This document shows positions 52,740 to 62,383 of a DNA stretch of 64,000 bases, piece by piece (the stretch's first letter is position 1; each line of letters begins with the position of its first letter). Source of the stretch: UBA4658 sp002405485 (GTDB lineage Bacteria > Planctomycetota > Phycisphaerae > Phycisphaerales > UBA1924); contig DAISGC010000002.1 of assembly GCA_036823255.1 (NCBI GenBank), positions 45,367 to 109,366 of the forward strand, given 5' to 3'. Made by a program: the position numbers and the translations under genes. Under the pieces are notes generated by a model. It searched no databases. It had not been told where the DNA came from and worked only from the letters and a program-made list of their open reading frames with translations.

Positions 52740-53801
52740 TCATGGAACGGCGAGCGTGTCCAGAATGCGGCGGATGATCGCTTCGGAAGTGATCTCCTGC
52801 GCCTCCGCCTCGTACGACACGATCACTCGATGTCGAAGCACGTCCATCGCAATGGTCTTGACGTCGTGCGGCGTGACGTACCCGCGCCCGTCGAGCATGG
52901 CGTTTGCCTTGGCCGCCAGCGCCAGGCAGATCGTTGCCCGAGGCGAAGCGCCGAAGGAGATCAGTCGGCGATCCGCATCGCGATCCGATTCGCCGGGCCC
53001 ACGACCAGAACCCGCCTTGGCAGTGTTCAGCCGGACTCCGGCGGCGACGGGATCGCGGGTCGCCTGCACGATGTCCACGATGTACTCCCGCACCTTGTCG
53101 TCAATGTGGACGCGATCGGTGAGTTCCCTCGCCGCGACGATGTCCCGCAGCGAGATGGCGTGCTGCACGTGCGTCGGCGGCCGGGAATAGGCCATGCGAT
53201 CCAGGATCTGCCGCTCCTGGGTCCGATCCGGATAGCCGACCCGCAGCTTCAGCATGAATCGGTCCACCTGAGCTTCAGGAAGCGGATACGTGCCCTCCTG
53301 CTCGATGGGATTCTGCGTCGCCAGCACGAGGAAGGGATCCGGCAGATCGAATGTCTCATCTCCGATCGTGACGTGCCGCTCCTGCATTGCTTCCAGCAGT
53401 GCGGACTGAACCTTGGCCGGCGCACGATTGATCTCGTCGGCGAGCACGAGGTTCGCAAAGATCGGACCCTTGCGAGCACTGAAGGTGCCGTCTCGCGGAC
53501 TGTAAATCTGTGTTCCCGTCAGGTCCGCAGGCAGAAGGTCGGGCGTGAACTGCACCCGCCGAAAGTTCGCGTCGATCGCCCGCGCCAGCGTCGAGATCGT
53601 GAGTGTCTTGGCGAGCCCCGGAACGCCCTCCAAAAGCACGTGGCCGTTGGTCAGCAACCCGATCATCAGCCCGCGGATCATCGAGTCCTGCCCGACCACG
53701 ACCTGCGCCACACGCGCTGAGAGCGCCTTGAGCGGAGCGGAATATCGGGCCAGTTCATCCTGAGTCGGCGGCTGCGGCGGCAGCGTGGATTCGAGCGCCA
53801 T
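52740..53801 (-). CDS. moxR: MoxR-family AAA+ ATPase
   Basis: 353 residues. MoxR ATPase with Walker A LLEGVPGLAKT, Walker B LVLADEINRAP, sensor region FLVLATQNPIEQEGTYPLPEA, and the helical lid at the C terminus (LLISFGASPRATICL-like stretch). MoxR proteins remodel client complexes, usually VWA/DUF58 proteins encoded beside them, as here. ATG 53801 is chosen because it opens the conserved N-terminal helix; GGAGG lies 11 nt upstream. First gene of the 9-kb Bat operon. Confidence 0.93.
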   Translation of the reverse strand: MALESTLPPQPPTQDELARYSAPLKALSARVAQVVVGQDSMIRGLMIGLLTNGHVLLEGVPGLAKTLTISTLARAIDANFRRVQFTPDLLPADLTGTQIYSPRDGTFSARKGPIFANLVLADEINRAPAKVQSALLEAMQERHVTIGDETFDLPDPFLVLATQNPIEQEGTYPLPEAQVDRFMLKLRVGYPDRTQERQILDRMAYSRPPTHVQHAISLRDIVAARELTDRVHIDDKVREYIVDIVQATRDPVAAGVRLNTAKAGSGRGPGESDRDADRRLISFGASPRATICLALAAKANAMLDGRGYVTPHDVKTIAMDVLRHRVIVSYEAEAQEITSEAIIRRILDTLAVP

Positions 53802-53919
53802 GTGCGTTGAGTCCTCCGAACAATTGTCGAAACACCCCGTGAGCAAGGGCCGTTCACATGGACGCCCAGCTCCTCAGTTTCCGTCGGCGTGCCCGAACAG
53901 GTCTCCGGTCCGGAAAGCG

Positions 53920-53950
53920 ACAGAGGGCGGCATGTCTGGCCGCCCTCTGT
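53920..53950 (-). terminator. Strong hairpin terminator after the DUF3467 gene
   Basis: Perfect 12-bp arms ACAGAGGGCGGC and GCCGCCCTCTGT with a 7-nt loop, 43 bp downstream of the DUF3467 stop on the minus strand and upstream of moxR. There is no good T-run, but the stem is very stable. Confidence 0.7.
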
Positions 53951-53993
53951 TTGAAGAACGTATGTTGCCCGGACGGGGAGGCTCCCGAGCGGC

Positions 53994-54317
53994 TTACTCG
54001 CTCAGACGGGGGCCACCCTTCTGCTGGGGGGCCGGCTGGAGCTGAATCTCGCCATTGGCCTCCTCAAACTGACGGATGACCTGCCCCAGGCTGATGGCCA
54101 GCCGCTTGGCGCCCCGCCAGTTCATCACCACGCGGGAGCCCACGGTGAAGAGCAGCGCGGGTCGGTTGTCCTGCGTCGGAACGGGCAGATTCATCCCGAA
54201 ATCCAGGACCACCTCGTCGCCGGTGGTCGAGGTGCGAATCGTGTTCGCATAGGTCGACTGCATCTTGGACTCATCGATGCGAAGCTCAACCTGCTGCTGC
54301 TGCTGCTGATCGGCCAT
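53994..54317 (-). CDS. DUF3467 domain-containing protein
   Basis: 107 residues. After MADQ and a run of six glutamines coded by CAG repeats, the domain reads VELRIDESKMQSTYANTIRT, EVVLDFGMN, SRVVMNWRGAKRLAISLGQVIRQFEE, which is the DUF3467 pattern. Function unknown; it may contribute to regulation of ribosome- or stress-linked processes in other bacteria but this is not established. GGGAG lies 8 nt before ATG 54317, deciding it over upstream in-frame starts. Its own hairpin terminator follows. Confidence 0.85.
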   Translation of the reverse strand: MADQQQQQQVELRIDESKMQSTYANTIRTSTTGDEVVLDFGMNLPVPTQDNRPALLFTVGSRVVMNWRGAKRLAISLGQVIRQFEEANGEIQLQPAPQQKGGPRLSE

Positions 54318-54507
54318 GACAGGAACTCCCTTTGCAAACGGGGACACGGGCATCGCCACGCCGGAGCCCTTTGGATGCGACCCGGCGAGTCTCATCTACC
54401 CATACGAACCGCACTCGGCGAGGTTGCTTCCTCTGTCCCGGCGCGGGGACAACAGTAGGCCGCCATCGGACCGGATCAGGTTCGGCCTCACAGCATGCCA
54501 ATCAAAG

Positions 54508-54592
54508 TGCCGGTGACAGGAATCGAACCTGCACGGGGGTTGAGCCCGGCGGATTTTGAATCCGCTGCGTCTGCCAGTTCCGCCACACCGGC
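54508..54592 (-). tRNA. tRNA-Leu (anticodon CAA)
   Basis: 85 nt on the minus strand. A 7-bp acceptor stem GCCGGTG/CACCGGC, a discriminator A, a 5-bp anticodon stem GCGGA/TCCGC with loop TTCAAAA, and a long variable arm (class II) identify tRNA-Leu reading UUG. The T loop GGTTCGATTCC is standard. CCA is not encoded. Confidence 0.95.
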
Positions 54593-54641
54593 AAGGGGGT
54601 GGTCGGTCCAAGCATACGGCCCGGGTTCGTCAGGATCGACC

Positions 54642-57600
54642 TTACGGACAACCCGTGAACCACGCGTTCAGGAAGTCGAACAGATCCTGTGCGTTGGTCG
54701 CGCCGTCGTCGTTCAGATCCGTGTAGCACGGCGGAGCGTCGCCAGGCTGTGCCGGAGGGGCCCCTGCGCCGACCGCATCTCGCACCACCACCCGGAACGC
54801 GTGCTCAAGCCCGTTGTCCCTCCACTCCAGCGGCACGGCAAACGCGTCGAACGTCCGGCCGTTGCGCCACTGGCTCGTCTTGTTGCACGTGCCCGGATCG
54901 TCACACGCGTTCGCAGCCTTGGCAAACAGCGTGCGGCCGACCAGCGACCCGCCGGAGCGGACGCCGAACGAGAGCCAGTAGTTTCTCCCCGGCTCCAGCA
55001 GCCACCGCGGGTTGTGGAAGATGATCCGATACCCGGTCAGAGTCTGGCCGTCCACGGAGATCTGCTGGTCAGTCGCCACCCATCGCGAGACGTTCATCGT
55101 TCGAATCACCGCCGTCTGCGGGTGTCCGCACGGCTCGGATGCATAGAGCTCGACATAGCCCTGGGAAGGGCTGCAGTTGGTCCACACGAACGCATCGAGA
55201 TAGCAGACCTCGACCGGGTTGCACGGCGGGGTCACAAAGTCGTCGGCGGTCTTTGGCGGGGTCGGATTGGCCCGATCAGCGCCCGACGGGGAACCCGTCG
55301 CTCCCGGCCCGGTGACCGGCAGGCCGTTGTCATGCAGGATCTTGCAGCTCTCGCCGTTGATCCGCCAGGACAGGTTCACGCACCCAGCGCAGCACTCGGC
55401 GGCGTCGCCCCACGGGCCGTAGACGAACTGCAGATACTGGCCCGTCGCCTCCCCGAAGCGCTTGAGCGGAGCCGACCCCATCACTCCGCCCGGATTGCTT
55501 CCCGGCGTGGTGGTGACCCAGTAGCTCAGGTCCTGCCCGGTGCCGTCGGGAAGGCCGTAGAGCACCACCCAGTACACCCGCCCGCCTTCGAGATACAACG
55601 CGTCATTGCAGAAGTCGAATCGATACGTGAGCAACGAGAACCCCGACGGTCCGGGTGCGACATTCTCCACCGAGGTATTGATGTACGTCCTGATCGGCGG
55701 TCCGCTCGGTCGACCGTTGCAGTCCTCGTAGAACTCCAGTCTCGCCTTGCGAATGAGCGAGTTCGTGAACATCTGACCCTGGAAGCTGAACAGCCGGTGG
55801 ATCTGGTTCGGAGCCAGGTACAGATCGTCGGCGGTCTGGACGCTCATGACCGCCAGCCCGCCCATGTGCGAGAGCTGCCCGTTGGCCGTCGCCGCGGCCG
55901 ACGCCGCGATCGATCCGTTGTCCCACAGGCACTGGCAGTCGTCGGCGATGCCGTCATCGTTGCAGTCGACGAGCGTGCCGCCGGCGGTCTCGCAGGAGTC
56001 CGGGATTCCGTTGTTGTTGCAGTCCGTGGCCAGCACCGTCACGATGCTCGTGCAACTGGTCACCAAGCCGTCTGCGTAACGCACGGTCACCTGGACCTGC
56101 GTGTTCCCGAACGGGAACGGCTGGTTCAGCGGGCGCGAGAACTCGACGCTCGCCATGCCGCCGGGAGTCGGGTCGATCGGTGTGGCGTTGAGCTGGCTCG
56201 GGGTGGCGATGAGCGGAACGCACACACGACGGGCGTCGATGAACAGGTCCCTGCACACCGCCCGCGGACGAACGATGATCGTGATCGTCCGGCCCTGCGA
56301 CGTGTCCACGCCGCCGTTGGCGATGCCGCCGTTGTCACGCACCCGGACCCGGGCCGTGGACGATCCGTAGACATCCATCGGAACCGTGTACGTGAGCAAT
56401 CCGGCAGTGTCGATCGCCGGCGGCGTTTCGAACAGGCCGGGATTCGAGACCTGATCGACGATGTACTCCAGCGGTTGCTGGCCTGACTCGTTGGCCGGGC
56501 CTGCGACAAAGCTGGTGGCCACGCCCGGCGCCATGACGGTTCCGGAGTTCTCCAGCACCGCCGGCGGCTGAGTGAGCGAGAACGCCGGCGCGTCGTTCAC
56601 CGGGAGCACGGTGATCGTGAATGTCTGTGCGAAGGAAGTGTCGATCCCGCCGCCAGCGGTGCCGCCGGAGTCTCGCACCGTCACGGTGAACTGGGACGAC
56701 CCGAACGCATCCGGCGCCGGAGTGAATCGGAGCACCCCAGAGGCATCCACGGTCGGCAGATCCGAGAACAGGGCGGGGTTCACCACTGCGCTGACGGCAT
56801 AGTTCAGCACCGTCTGATCGCTCTCGTTGGCCGGTCCGGGCACGAACGTCGCCCAGTTCGTGATCGTCGCAGAGCCCGAGTCCTCCAGCACTGCGTTCGG
56901 ATTGCCCGCGGCAAAGCTGGGGCGATCGTTCACCGGGCCCACGGTGATCGTGAACGTTCGTGGCGAGGAAGTATCCACACCGCCGTTTGCCGTGCCTCCC
57001 GAGTCCCGCACGGCCACCGTGAACTGTGACGTTCCGAAGGCATCCGGAGCGGGCGTATACCGGAGCGTGCCGGAGCTGTCCACGGTCGGGGGCTGGCTGA
57101 AAAGGGACGCCTGGCCGACGTTGCTGACGATGTACTCAGCGATCGTCTGATCGCTCTCGTTGGCCGGCCCTGCGACGAACGTCGCCCATCCGCTGACCAC
57201 CTGAGGTCCGGAATCCTCGAGGACCGCCGGTGGATCGAAAGCAGTCAGGCTCGGACGATCGTTCACTGGATCGACCGTGATCGTGAACGTTCGTGGCGCG
57301 GATGTGTCCACGCCGCCGTCAACCGTGCCTCCCGTGTCCCGCACCCGCACCGTGAACTGCGACGTGCCGAACGCGTCGGCCGCGGGCGTGAAACGCAGCG
57401 TCCCCGTTGCATCGACCGTCGGCGCCGCGGCAAAGAGCGCGGCGTTCGTAACGTCCGACACCGAGTATTCCAGCACCGTCTGATCGCTCTCATTGGGCGG
57501 GCCAGGGCTGAACGTCGCCCACGCGCTCAGGACCTGGGGACCGGAGTCCTCCAGTACTGCCGATGGACTGGCCGCCGACAGATCCGGGCGATCATTCACA

Positions 57601-60600
57601 GGCGTCACCGTGATTGTGGCAACGCTCGAGGCGCCCAGGCCCTCATCGGTCGCGCTGGTCGAGGCCCGCACGGTCACGGTGACGGGCCCGAAGAAGTCCT
57701 GCGGCGGGGCGTAGCGCAGCCCCAGCTCGCCCTGAGCGACAGTGATGAAGCTCCCGATCGCAACCGGCGTTCCGCCGGCAAGCGTCAGCGCGCCCTGAAC
57801 ACTCAGGGACTCGATCTTGAAATGGGTCACCTCCGGGCCGTCCGCCACGCTGCGCCGGATCTCCAGGCCGCTGGCGGTCGGAGTGTCCTCCCGTGTGCTT
57901 GCTCCGGTGATGCGAGGCTCATCGGCAACCGCGGTGACCGTGATGACCGCGGTCACGACGCCGCCGCCCAGACCTGCATCCGCCGCGGCAAGCGATGCCT
58001 GCACATCGAACGATCCCGTGGCGATCGAGTTCGGCGCTGGCGTGAATCGCAGGCCCGCGTTGCCCTGGGCCACGCTAATGAACGCGCCGCTTGCGATCGG
58101 GGTCACGCCATCGTTCTGGAAGAGCGTGCCGTTCGTGATCGCGGTGATCTTGAAGTGGGTGACCTCGGGCCCGTCGGCGATGTTTCGGGTGATGACAAGG
58201 CCGCTCGTGGTCTGCTGATCTTCTCGGGTCGAAGCGTTGGTGACACCGGGGGTGTCGGCCACGGGAGTCACATTCACCGTCGCCGTGGCGACGGCCGAGT
58301 CGAGCGCTCCGTCATTGGCGACGTACCCGAAGCTCGCGTACGCCGATCCGAACTCGTTGGCGTTTGGCCGGAAGACGACCCTGCCCTGCGCGTCAGTCAC
58401 GCTGGTGTTCGCGGTGGCGATCGGATCGAGCGTGCCAAACTGCAGCAGCGTGCCCCGCGTCGGAAGCGTCGTGACTCGGAACGAAAGCGTGTTCCCCGGA
58501 TCCGGATCCCCGGCGAGCAACTGCACCACGATGAGCGAGTCCTCAGGGCCGCTCGCCACCACGTTGTCAGCGGTGGGCTCGGTATTCACCGCGCGGGCCA
58601 GAGAGAACTCGCTGGTTCCCAGCGGCGTGCCCGGGGGGGTCGGAAAACCGGCTTCCGAGCCGGGCGCGAGCTTGGTCGCCGTGGCCGTGATGAACCGCTC
58701 GCCCGGCTGCAACGCAACGCTCTGCGTGAAGACGCCCGTGCGCCCCGTCGAGTCGGTCGCGACCGTTCGCGCGCCGAGGAATCGCAGGCCCTCGCCAAAC
58801 CCTGTCGGGTCGACCGTGGGCGAGGAGAACACTTCAATGCGGAACGTCTGATTCCCCTCGCTCTCCAGAGACATCGTCACCACTCCGCTGGTGGAGACGT
58901 CGCTGATCACCGGATAGTTCTGCAGCGTATTCGGACCGTTGCGGACCGAGCCCGCCGGGCCGTTGGGCGTCACGCCGTCGTCGGCGAGGTCGATCCCGAG
59001 CCCAGCCGAGTCGAAGATCGAGTTTCGGAGGATCGAGTTGGCCAGCGACGGGGCGTCGACGACGCGCACGCCGTCGGCGCCGCTGACGTGGATCGTGTTG
59101 CCCTGGTTGTCGCCGGTTCCGCCGATCTGGTTGAACGATGCGCCGCCGCTGATCGAGACTCCGCCGGCGGCGTTGGGCACCCGGGTGGTCCCGTCGGCGC
59201 CGAGCCCGATCAGGTTGTTGCGGACGATGTTGCCCGAGGCATCGGCTCCGGTGATCTCCACGCCAAAGCCCGACGTCGCGGAACTCTGCCCGCTGATCAC
59301 GTTGCGCCCCGAGCCGCTGGAACCGATCGTGTTGGTCGCAGACGAACTGATCTGCACACCCGCCATCGCGTTCCCGATCGCCACAAGCCCGCTGGTGTCG
59401 GTGCCGATGAAGTTGCCCAGCACGCGATTCAGTTGACTCGAGGAGTCTCGGATGACGATGCCGCGGCCGTTGTTGCCGCTGAACACGTTTCGGCGGAGCG
59501 GCTCAAGCGTTGCATTGTTGTCGCCGAAAGCGCCGATGCGGTTGCCGCTGGCGCCGTTGCGGATCACAAGCCCGTGCATGCCGTTGGGGATCGCCTGTGC
59601 GCCGCTGGCCGAGAGTCCGACGATGTTCCCTTGCAGCAGGTTGCCGGTGGCCCCGGATCCGGAGATGAGGACGCCGTGCTGGGTGTTGCCCGACACGACA
59701 TTGCCGGCCCCCGTGAACGTGCCGCCCACGAGCGTCTGATTCACGTTGTCCAGCAGCACCCCGATCAGGTTTGGGAGCGCCGCCGTGCCTCCCTGATTCA
59801 CCCCGATGAAGTTGCCCGAGATCGTGTTGTTCGACCCGGTGCTGGTGAGCGAGACGCCGACGTTGGTATTGCCGGAGATGATGTTCCGCTCAGATGCGGG
59901 GCTTGCGCTGAACGCCGAGGAGCCGATGCGGTTGGAGGTGCCGTTCTCGATCCAGACGCCGTTGAAGTTCGGGATCGCCGCCGAGCCCGAGGCGTTCAGT
60001 CCGATGACGTTGCCCGCGACGACGTTGGAGTTGGACTGGATGAACACACCCGTCCGAAGCCCGGTTCCGGATATCCCGCCGATGACGTTTCGTTCATTGG
60101 CGTCATTGATCCCGTCGGCGTTGGTCCCGATGAGGTTGACGTTGGCCGCTGGCGCGATCCAGATTCCAAGTTGTCCGTTTCCTCGGTTGGTTGTTCCGTC
60201 AAGGCCTACGCCGACGTTGTTCCCGTAGATCCAGTTGCGCAGCGCCGCCCTGCCCGAAAGCTTGATGCCCACGCCGTTGGCGACCGAGCCGGTAAAGCGG
60301 TTGACGGCGAGCCCGCGGATCACGCAATCGGACCACTGGATGTCCAGGCCGATCGCGTCGGGAAGGGACACGCCGTCGATCTCCACCAGGGGCGGACCCT
60401 GGTACGCGTTTCCGCCCTGGCTCCAGGCATCGATGAAGATCGTTCTGGAGATCACGGGAAGAGCCGTCGACAGCGCGATGCTCTGCTGGCTCCCCTGAGC
60501 GCCGATGGCGAACTTGACGAACCCGCCGCCAGCGAGATTGTTGTCGATGACCGCCTGCCTGAGCGAACCTGTCCCTTCGCTGGTGACCGTCGTGACCAGA

Positions 60601-61916
60601 TACCGCTGAGTCTCGAACGCTCCGATGTCCGGGAGCGCCACGCCGTTGTTGTCCGCGTCCGAGGGGCGATTCTGCCGACGCTGGTCTTGCGCGGGCGCGT
60701 TGGCCGGCGATCCGGCATCCAGCGCGGGCGAGTCCGGCTGCAGCGCGAACGTTTGAGTCGGTCCTCCGTTGTCGTTCAGCGGAACGAGCCGAGGATTCGT
60801 CACGCCGACGATGTTTCCGGACACGCCGTTGACAAACGGCCCGCCCACGCCGATGAGGTTGTTGTTGCCCGTGGCCTGCTGCGACGCCGACAGATCGCGG
60901 AACTGCCCTGCCGCGATGTTCCCGGACAGGATGGTGTTCCGAACCGTGAATCCGGCGCTGGAAACGTCAAGGATCGTTCCTCCGGCGGCGTCGGCGAAGG
61001 TGCTGTTGCCGGTGCTCGTCGCCCCGTTGATCGACAGCGTTGCGTTCGCGAACGCGATGCCGGAGCCGAGCCCGGACGTGTTTCCGGCGATCGTCGAGTT
61101 GATGATCGAGACCGAGCCGCCGCCCCCATCGATGAAGAGCCCGGCCCCCTGCCCGTCGGTGCTGATGGCGTTCTCGCTGAGCGTGGACCTCTCGATGGTG
61201 ACGTCGTGCGGGCCTGCACCGGCCACGTACAGACCGCCGCCGAGATTCCCAAGCGTGAGCCCGCCGAGCGTGTTTCGGCTGATAAAGGCCCCATCCAGCC
61301 GAACCGTCGCCCGCCCGCTGCTCCGCTGGACGAAGACCCCGCCGCCCATCGTGGACGCGCTGTTGCTGAACAGTTGCGAGTCGATGATGTTGACGGTGCA
61401 GTCCCCGGCCCCGACCACGGCGATGGCGCCGCCCACGCCGGTCGAACGGTTCTCGTAGATCAGGCACTCGCGCACCGTCAGCGTGCCCCCGGTCGCGCTG
61501 ATCGCCGCGCCGCTCGCGTTCGAACCGCTTGTGATCGCCAGACCTCGGATCTCAACCGAGATCTGCCCGCTGGCGGCCAGAATGCCGAAGTTGCCCGGGT
61601 TGCCGATCGGATTCCGCTGCGTGATGATCACGTTCGAACCCGGCCCGATGATCTGCACGTCATCGACGATGATCGGCAGAGGCGAGTCGAGATTCAGGAA
61701 CACCGGCGGATTGACCACCGATCCGAGCGCGAACACGATGCGATCCGGGCCCGGCGACTGATTCGCGCTCACGATCGCCTGCCGAAGCGAGCCCACGCCG
61801 TTGTCGCCGATCGTGTTGACCATGAAATCCGCGGCGACGCCCTGAGGCGCCATCGCACCCAGAACGATCGTGGCGACCACAGCCGCCACATGCCGCTTCA
61901 TTGCACAGAACACCAT
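54642..61916 (-). CDS. Giant secreted beta-helix/repeat protein with GC-type dockerin tail
   Basis: 2424 residues. A signal peptide (to about VAADF), then a right-handed parallel beta-helix over roughly residues 30-1000, with recurrent G-N-x-I-G, NVISGN and GSLRQAI motifs. A cadherin/VCBS-like region follows (EDSLIVVQLLAGDPDPGNTLSF) and two ADGPEVTHFKI repeats of about 97 residues. Four near-identical repeats of about 111 residues (1435-1880) follow, each starting AVLEDSG and ending FTITVxPVNDRPS. Then comes a Cys-rich region with Ca-loop-like DCNNNGIPDSC and DCNDDGIADDC, and the last 40 residues, the tail LNDDGATNAQDLFDFLNAWFTGCP, are the dockerin type. It is a surface or secreted adhesin-like protein; its binding partner is unknown. 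GGAG lies 8 nt before ATG 61916. Confidence 0.86.
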   Translation of the reverse strand: MVFCAMKRHVAAVVATIVLGAMAPQGVAADFMVNTIGDNGVGSLRQAIVSANQSPGPDRIVFALGSVVNPPVFLNLDSPLPIIVDDVQIIGPGSNVIITQRNPIGNPGNFGILAASGQISVEIRGLAITSGSNASGAAISATGGTLTVRECLIYENRSTGVGGAIAVVGAGDCTVNIIDSQLFSNSASTMGGGVFVQRSSGRATVRLDGAFISRNTLGGLTLGNLGGGLYVAGAGPHDVTIERSTLSENAISTDGQGAGLFIDGGGGSVSIINSTIAGNTSGLGSGIAFANATLSINGATSTGNSTFADAAGGTILDVSSAGFTVRNTILSGNIAAGQFRDLSASQQATGNNNLIGVGGPFVNGVSGNIVGVTNPRLVPLNDNGGPTQTFALQPDSPALDAGSPANAPAQDQRRQNRPSDADNNGVALPDIGAFETQRYLVTTVTSEGTGSLRQAVIDNNLAGGGFVKFAIGAQGSQQSIALSTALPVISRTIFIDAWSQGGNAYQGPPLVEIDGVSLPDAIGLDIQWSDCVIRGLAVNRFTGSVANGVGIKLSGRAALRNWIYGNNVGVGLDGTTNRGNGQLGIWIAPAANVNLIGTNADGINDANERNVIGGISGTGLRTGVFIQSNSNVVAGNVIGLNASGSAAIPNFNGVWIENGTSNRIGSSAFSASPASERNIISGNTNVGVSLTSTGSNNTISGNFIGVNQGGTAALPNLIGVLLDNVNQTLVGGTFTGAGNVVSGNTQHGVLISGSGATGNLLQGNIVGLSASGAQAIPNGMHGLVIRNGASGNRIGAFGDNNATLEPLRRNVFSGNNGRGIVIRDSSSQLNRVLGNFIGTDTSGLVAIGNAMAGVQISSSATNTIGSSGSGRNVISGQSSATSGFGVEITGADASGNIVRNNLIGLGADGTTRVPNAAGGVSISGGASFNQIGGTGDNQGNTIHVSGADGVRVVDAPSLANSILRNSIFDSAGLGIDLADDGVTPNGPAGSVRNGPNTLQNYPVISDVSTSGVVTMSLESEGNQTFRIEVFSSPTVDPTGFGEGLRFLGARTVATDSTGRTGVFTQSVALQPGERFITATATKLAPGSEAGFPTPPGTPLGTSEFSLARAVNTEPTADNVVASGPEDSLIVVQLLAGDPDPGNTLSFRVTTLPTRGTLLQFGTLDPIATANTSVTDAQGRVVFRPNANEFGSAYASFGYVANDGALDSAVATATVNVTPVADTPGVTNASTREDQQTTSGLVITRNIADGPEVTHFKITAITNGTLFQNDGVTPIASGAFISVAQGNAGLRFTPAPNSIATGSFDVQASLAAADAGLGGGVVTAVITVTAVADEPRITGASTREDTPTASGLEIRRSVADGPEVTHFKIESLSVQGALTLAGGTPVAIGSFITVAQGELGLRYAPPQDFFGPVTVTVRASTSATDEGLGASSVATITVTPVNDRPDLSAASPSAVLEDSGPQVLSAWATFSPGPPNESDQTVLEYSVSDVTNAALFAAAPTVDATGTLRFTPAADAFGTSQFTVRVRDTGGTVDGGVDTSAPRTFTITVDPVNDRPSLTAFDPPAVLEDSGPQVVSGWATFVAGPANESDQTIAEYIVSNVGQASLFSQPPTVDSSGTLRYTPAPDAFGTSQFTVAVRDSGGTANGGVDTSSPRTFTITVGPVNDRPSFAAGNPNAVLEDSGSATITNWATFVPGPANESDQTVLNYAVSAVVNPALFSDLPTVDASGVLRFTPAPDAFGSSQFTVTVRDSGGTAGGGIDTSFAQTFTITVLPVNDAPAFSLTQPPAVLENSGTVMAPGVATSFVAGPANESGQQPLEYIVDQVSNPGLFETPPAIDTAGLLTYTVPMDVYGSSTARVRVRDNGGIANGGVDTSQGRTITIIVRPRAVCRDLFIDARRVCVPLIATPSQLNATPIDPTPGGMASVEFSRPLNQPFPFGNTQVQVTVRYADGLVTSCTSIVTVLATDCNNNGIPDSCETAGGTLVDCNDDGIADDCQCLWDNGSIAASAAATANGQLSHMGGLAVMSVQTADDLYLAPNQIHRLFSFQGQMFTNSLIRKARLEFYEDCNGRPSGPPIRTYINTSVENVAPGPSGFSLLTYRFDFCNDALYLEGGRVYWVVLYGLPDGTGQDLSYWVTTTPGSNPGGVMGSAPLKRFGEATGQYLQFVYGPWGDAAECCAGCVNLSWRINGESCKILHDNGLPVTGPGATGSPSGADRANPTPPKTADDFVTPPCNPVEVCYLDAFVWTNCSPSQGYVELYASEPCGHPQTAVIRTMNVSRWVATDQQISVDGQTLTGYRIIFHNPRWLLEPGRNYWLSFGVRSGGSLVGRTLFAKAANACDDPGTCNKTSQWRNGRTFDAFAVPLEWRDNGLEHAFRVVVRDAVGAGAPPAQPGDAPPCYTDLNDDGATNAQDLFDFLNAWFTGCP
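56280..57610 (-). repeat. Four tandem 330-333-bp repeats inside the giant gene
   Basis: Copies of GTGATCGT(GAA) (reverse of the F-T-I-T codons) recur at 56281, 56611, 56944 and 57277, spaced 330, 333 and 333 bp. The repeats encode Ig-like units of about 111 residues. Homogeneous DNA suggests recent duplication and makes copy number prone to change. Confidence 0.9.
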
Positions 61917-62037
61917 GGCACGCGCTCCGATCTCGACCCGCCCTTGTCAGAAGGGCTGGGCTCGCCAGAGATGACCAACGACGTTGCGGAAGGGAACACA
62001 AACCCCAGCCGAGCCGTAAGTCCCTATAGCACAAGGT

Positions 62038-62065
62038 ATTAGACCACCGCCCCAACCCGAAACAA
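62038..62065 (-). promoter_or_regulatory. Possible promoter of the giant surface gene
   Basis: On the minus strand TTGTTT (62065-62060), a 16-bp spacer and TCTAAT (62043-62038), about 120 bp upstream of ATG 61916. The -10 matches 5 of 6 consensus bases; the -35 is weaker. It lies in the otherwise empty 293-bp stretch 61917-62209. Confidence 0.4.
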
Positions 62066-62209
62066 GACCCCGCGGCCAGTTTGTTCCACTGGCCTTCACA
62101 ACTTCTCTGTTATCGGCTCGGTGTGCAACGACTCCCCCCCGATTCATGTGGGGTTCGCCGTCGGCTTATGGGACGATGCGCCGCTCAAGCCGCCGCCGGT
62201 TCGGCGTGC

Positions 62210-62314
62210 TCACTTCAACAGCAACCAGACGATCAACCCGAGAATCAACACGACCACGATCACCGAGAAGATGCCCGCAAGTGCGCTGGCCAGGTTGTTC
62301 TTGTTCTTGATCAT
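62210..62314 (-). CDS. 34-residue single-pass membrane microprotein
   Basis: Reads M-I-K-N-K-N-N-L-A-S-A-L-A-G, then a hydrophobic segment of about 18 residues containing IVVVLILGLIVWLL, then K-stop. GGAGAG lies 4-5 nt before the ATG, a good ribosome-binding site. The basic-polar N terminus and a Lys after the hydrophobic stretch fit a membrane microprotein. It is not a recognised family. Between the giant surface gene and thiG on the same strand. Confidence 0.6.
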   Translation of the reverse strand: MIKNKNNLASALAGIFSVIVVVLILGLIVWLLLK

Positions 62315-62383
62315 GGTCTCTCCATGATGAGCCGCCCGTCTCTCTGCGGTCTCCGGCACCCGTTTGTGCGCGGCGAGTGTGAC

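Noticed and set aside
57822..62042. 1406-aa open frame on the plus strand
   Set aside because: Antisense to the giant secreted protein; R/D/V-rich shadow with no motif, caused by high GC.
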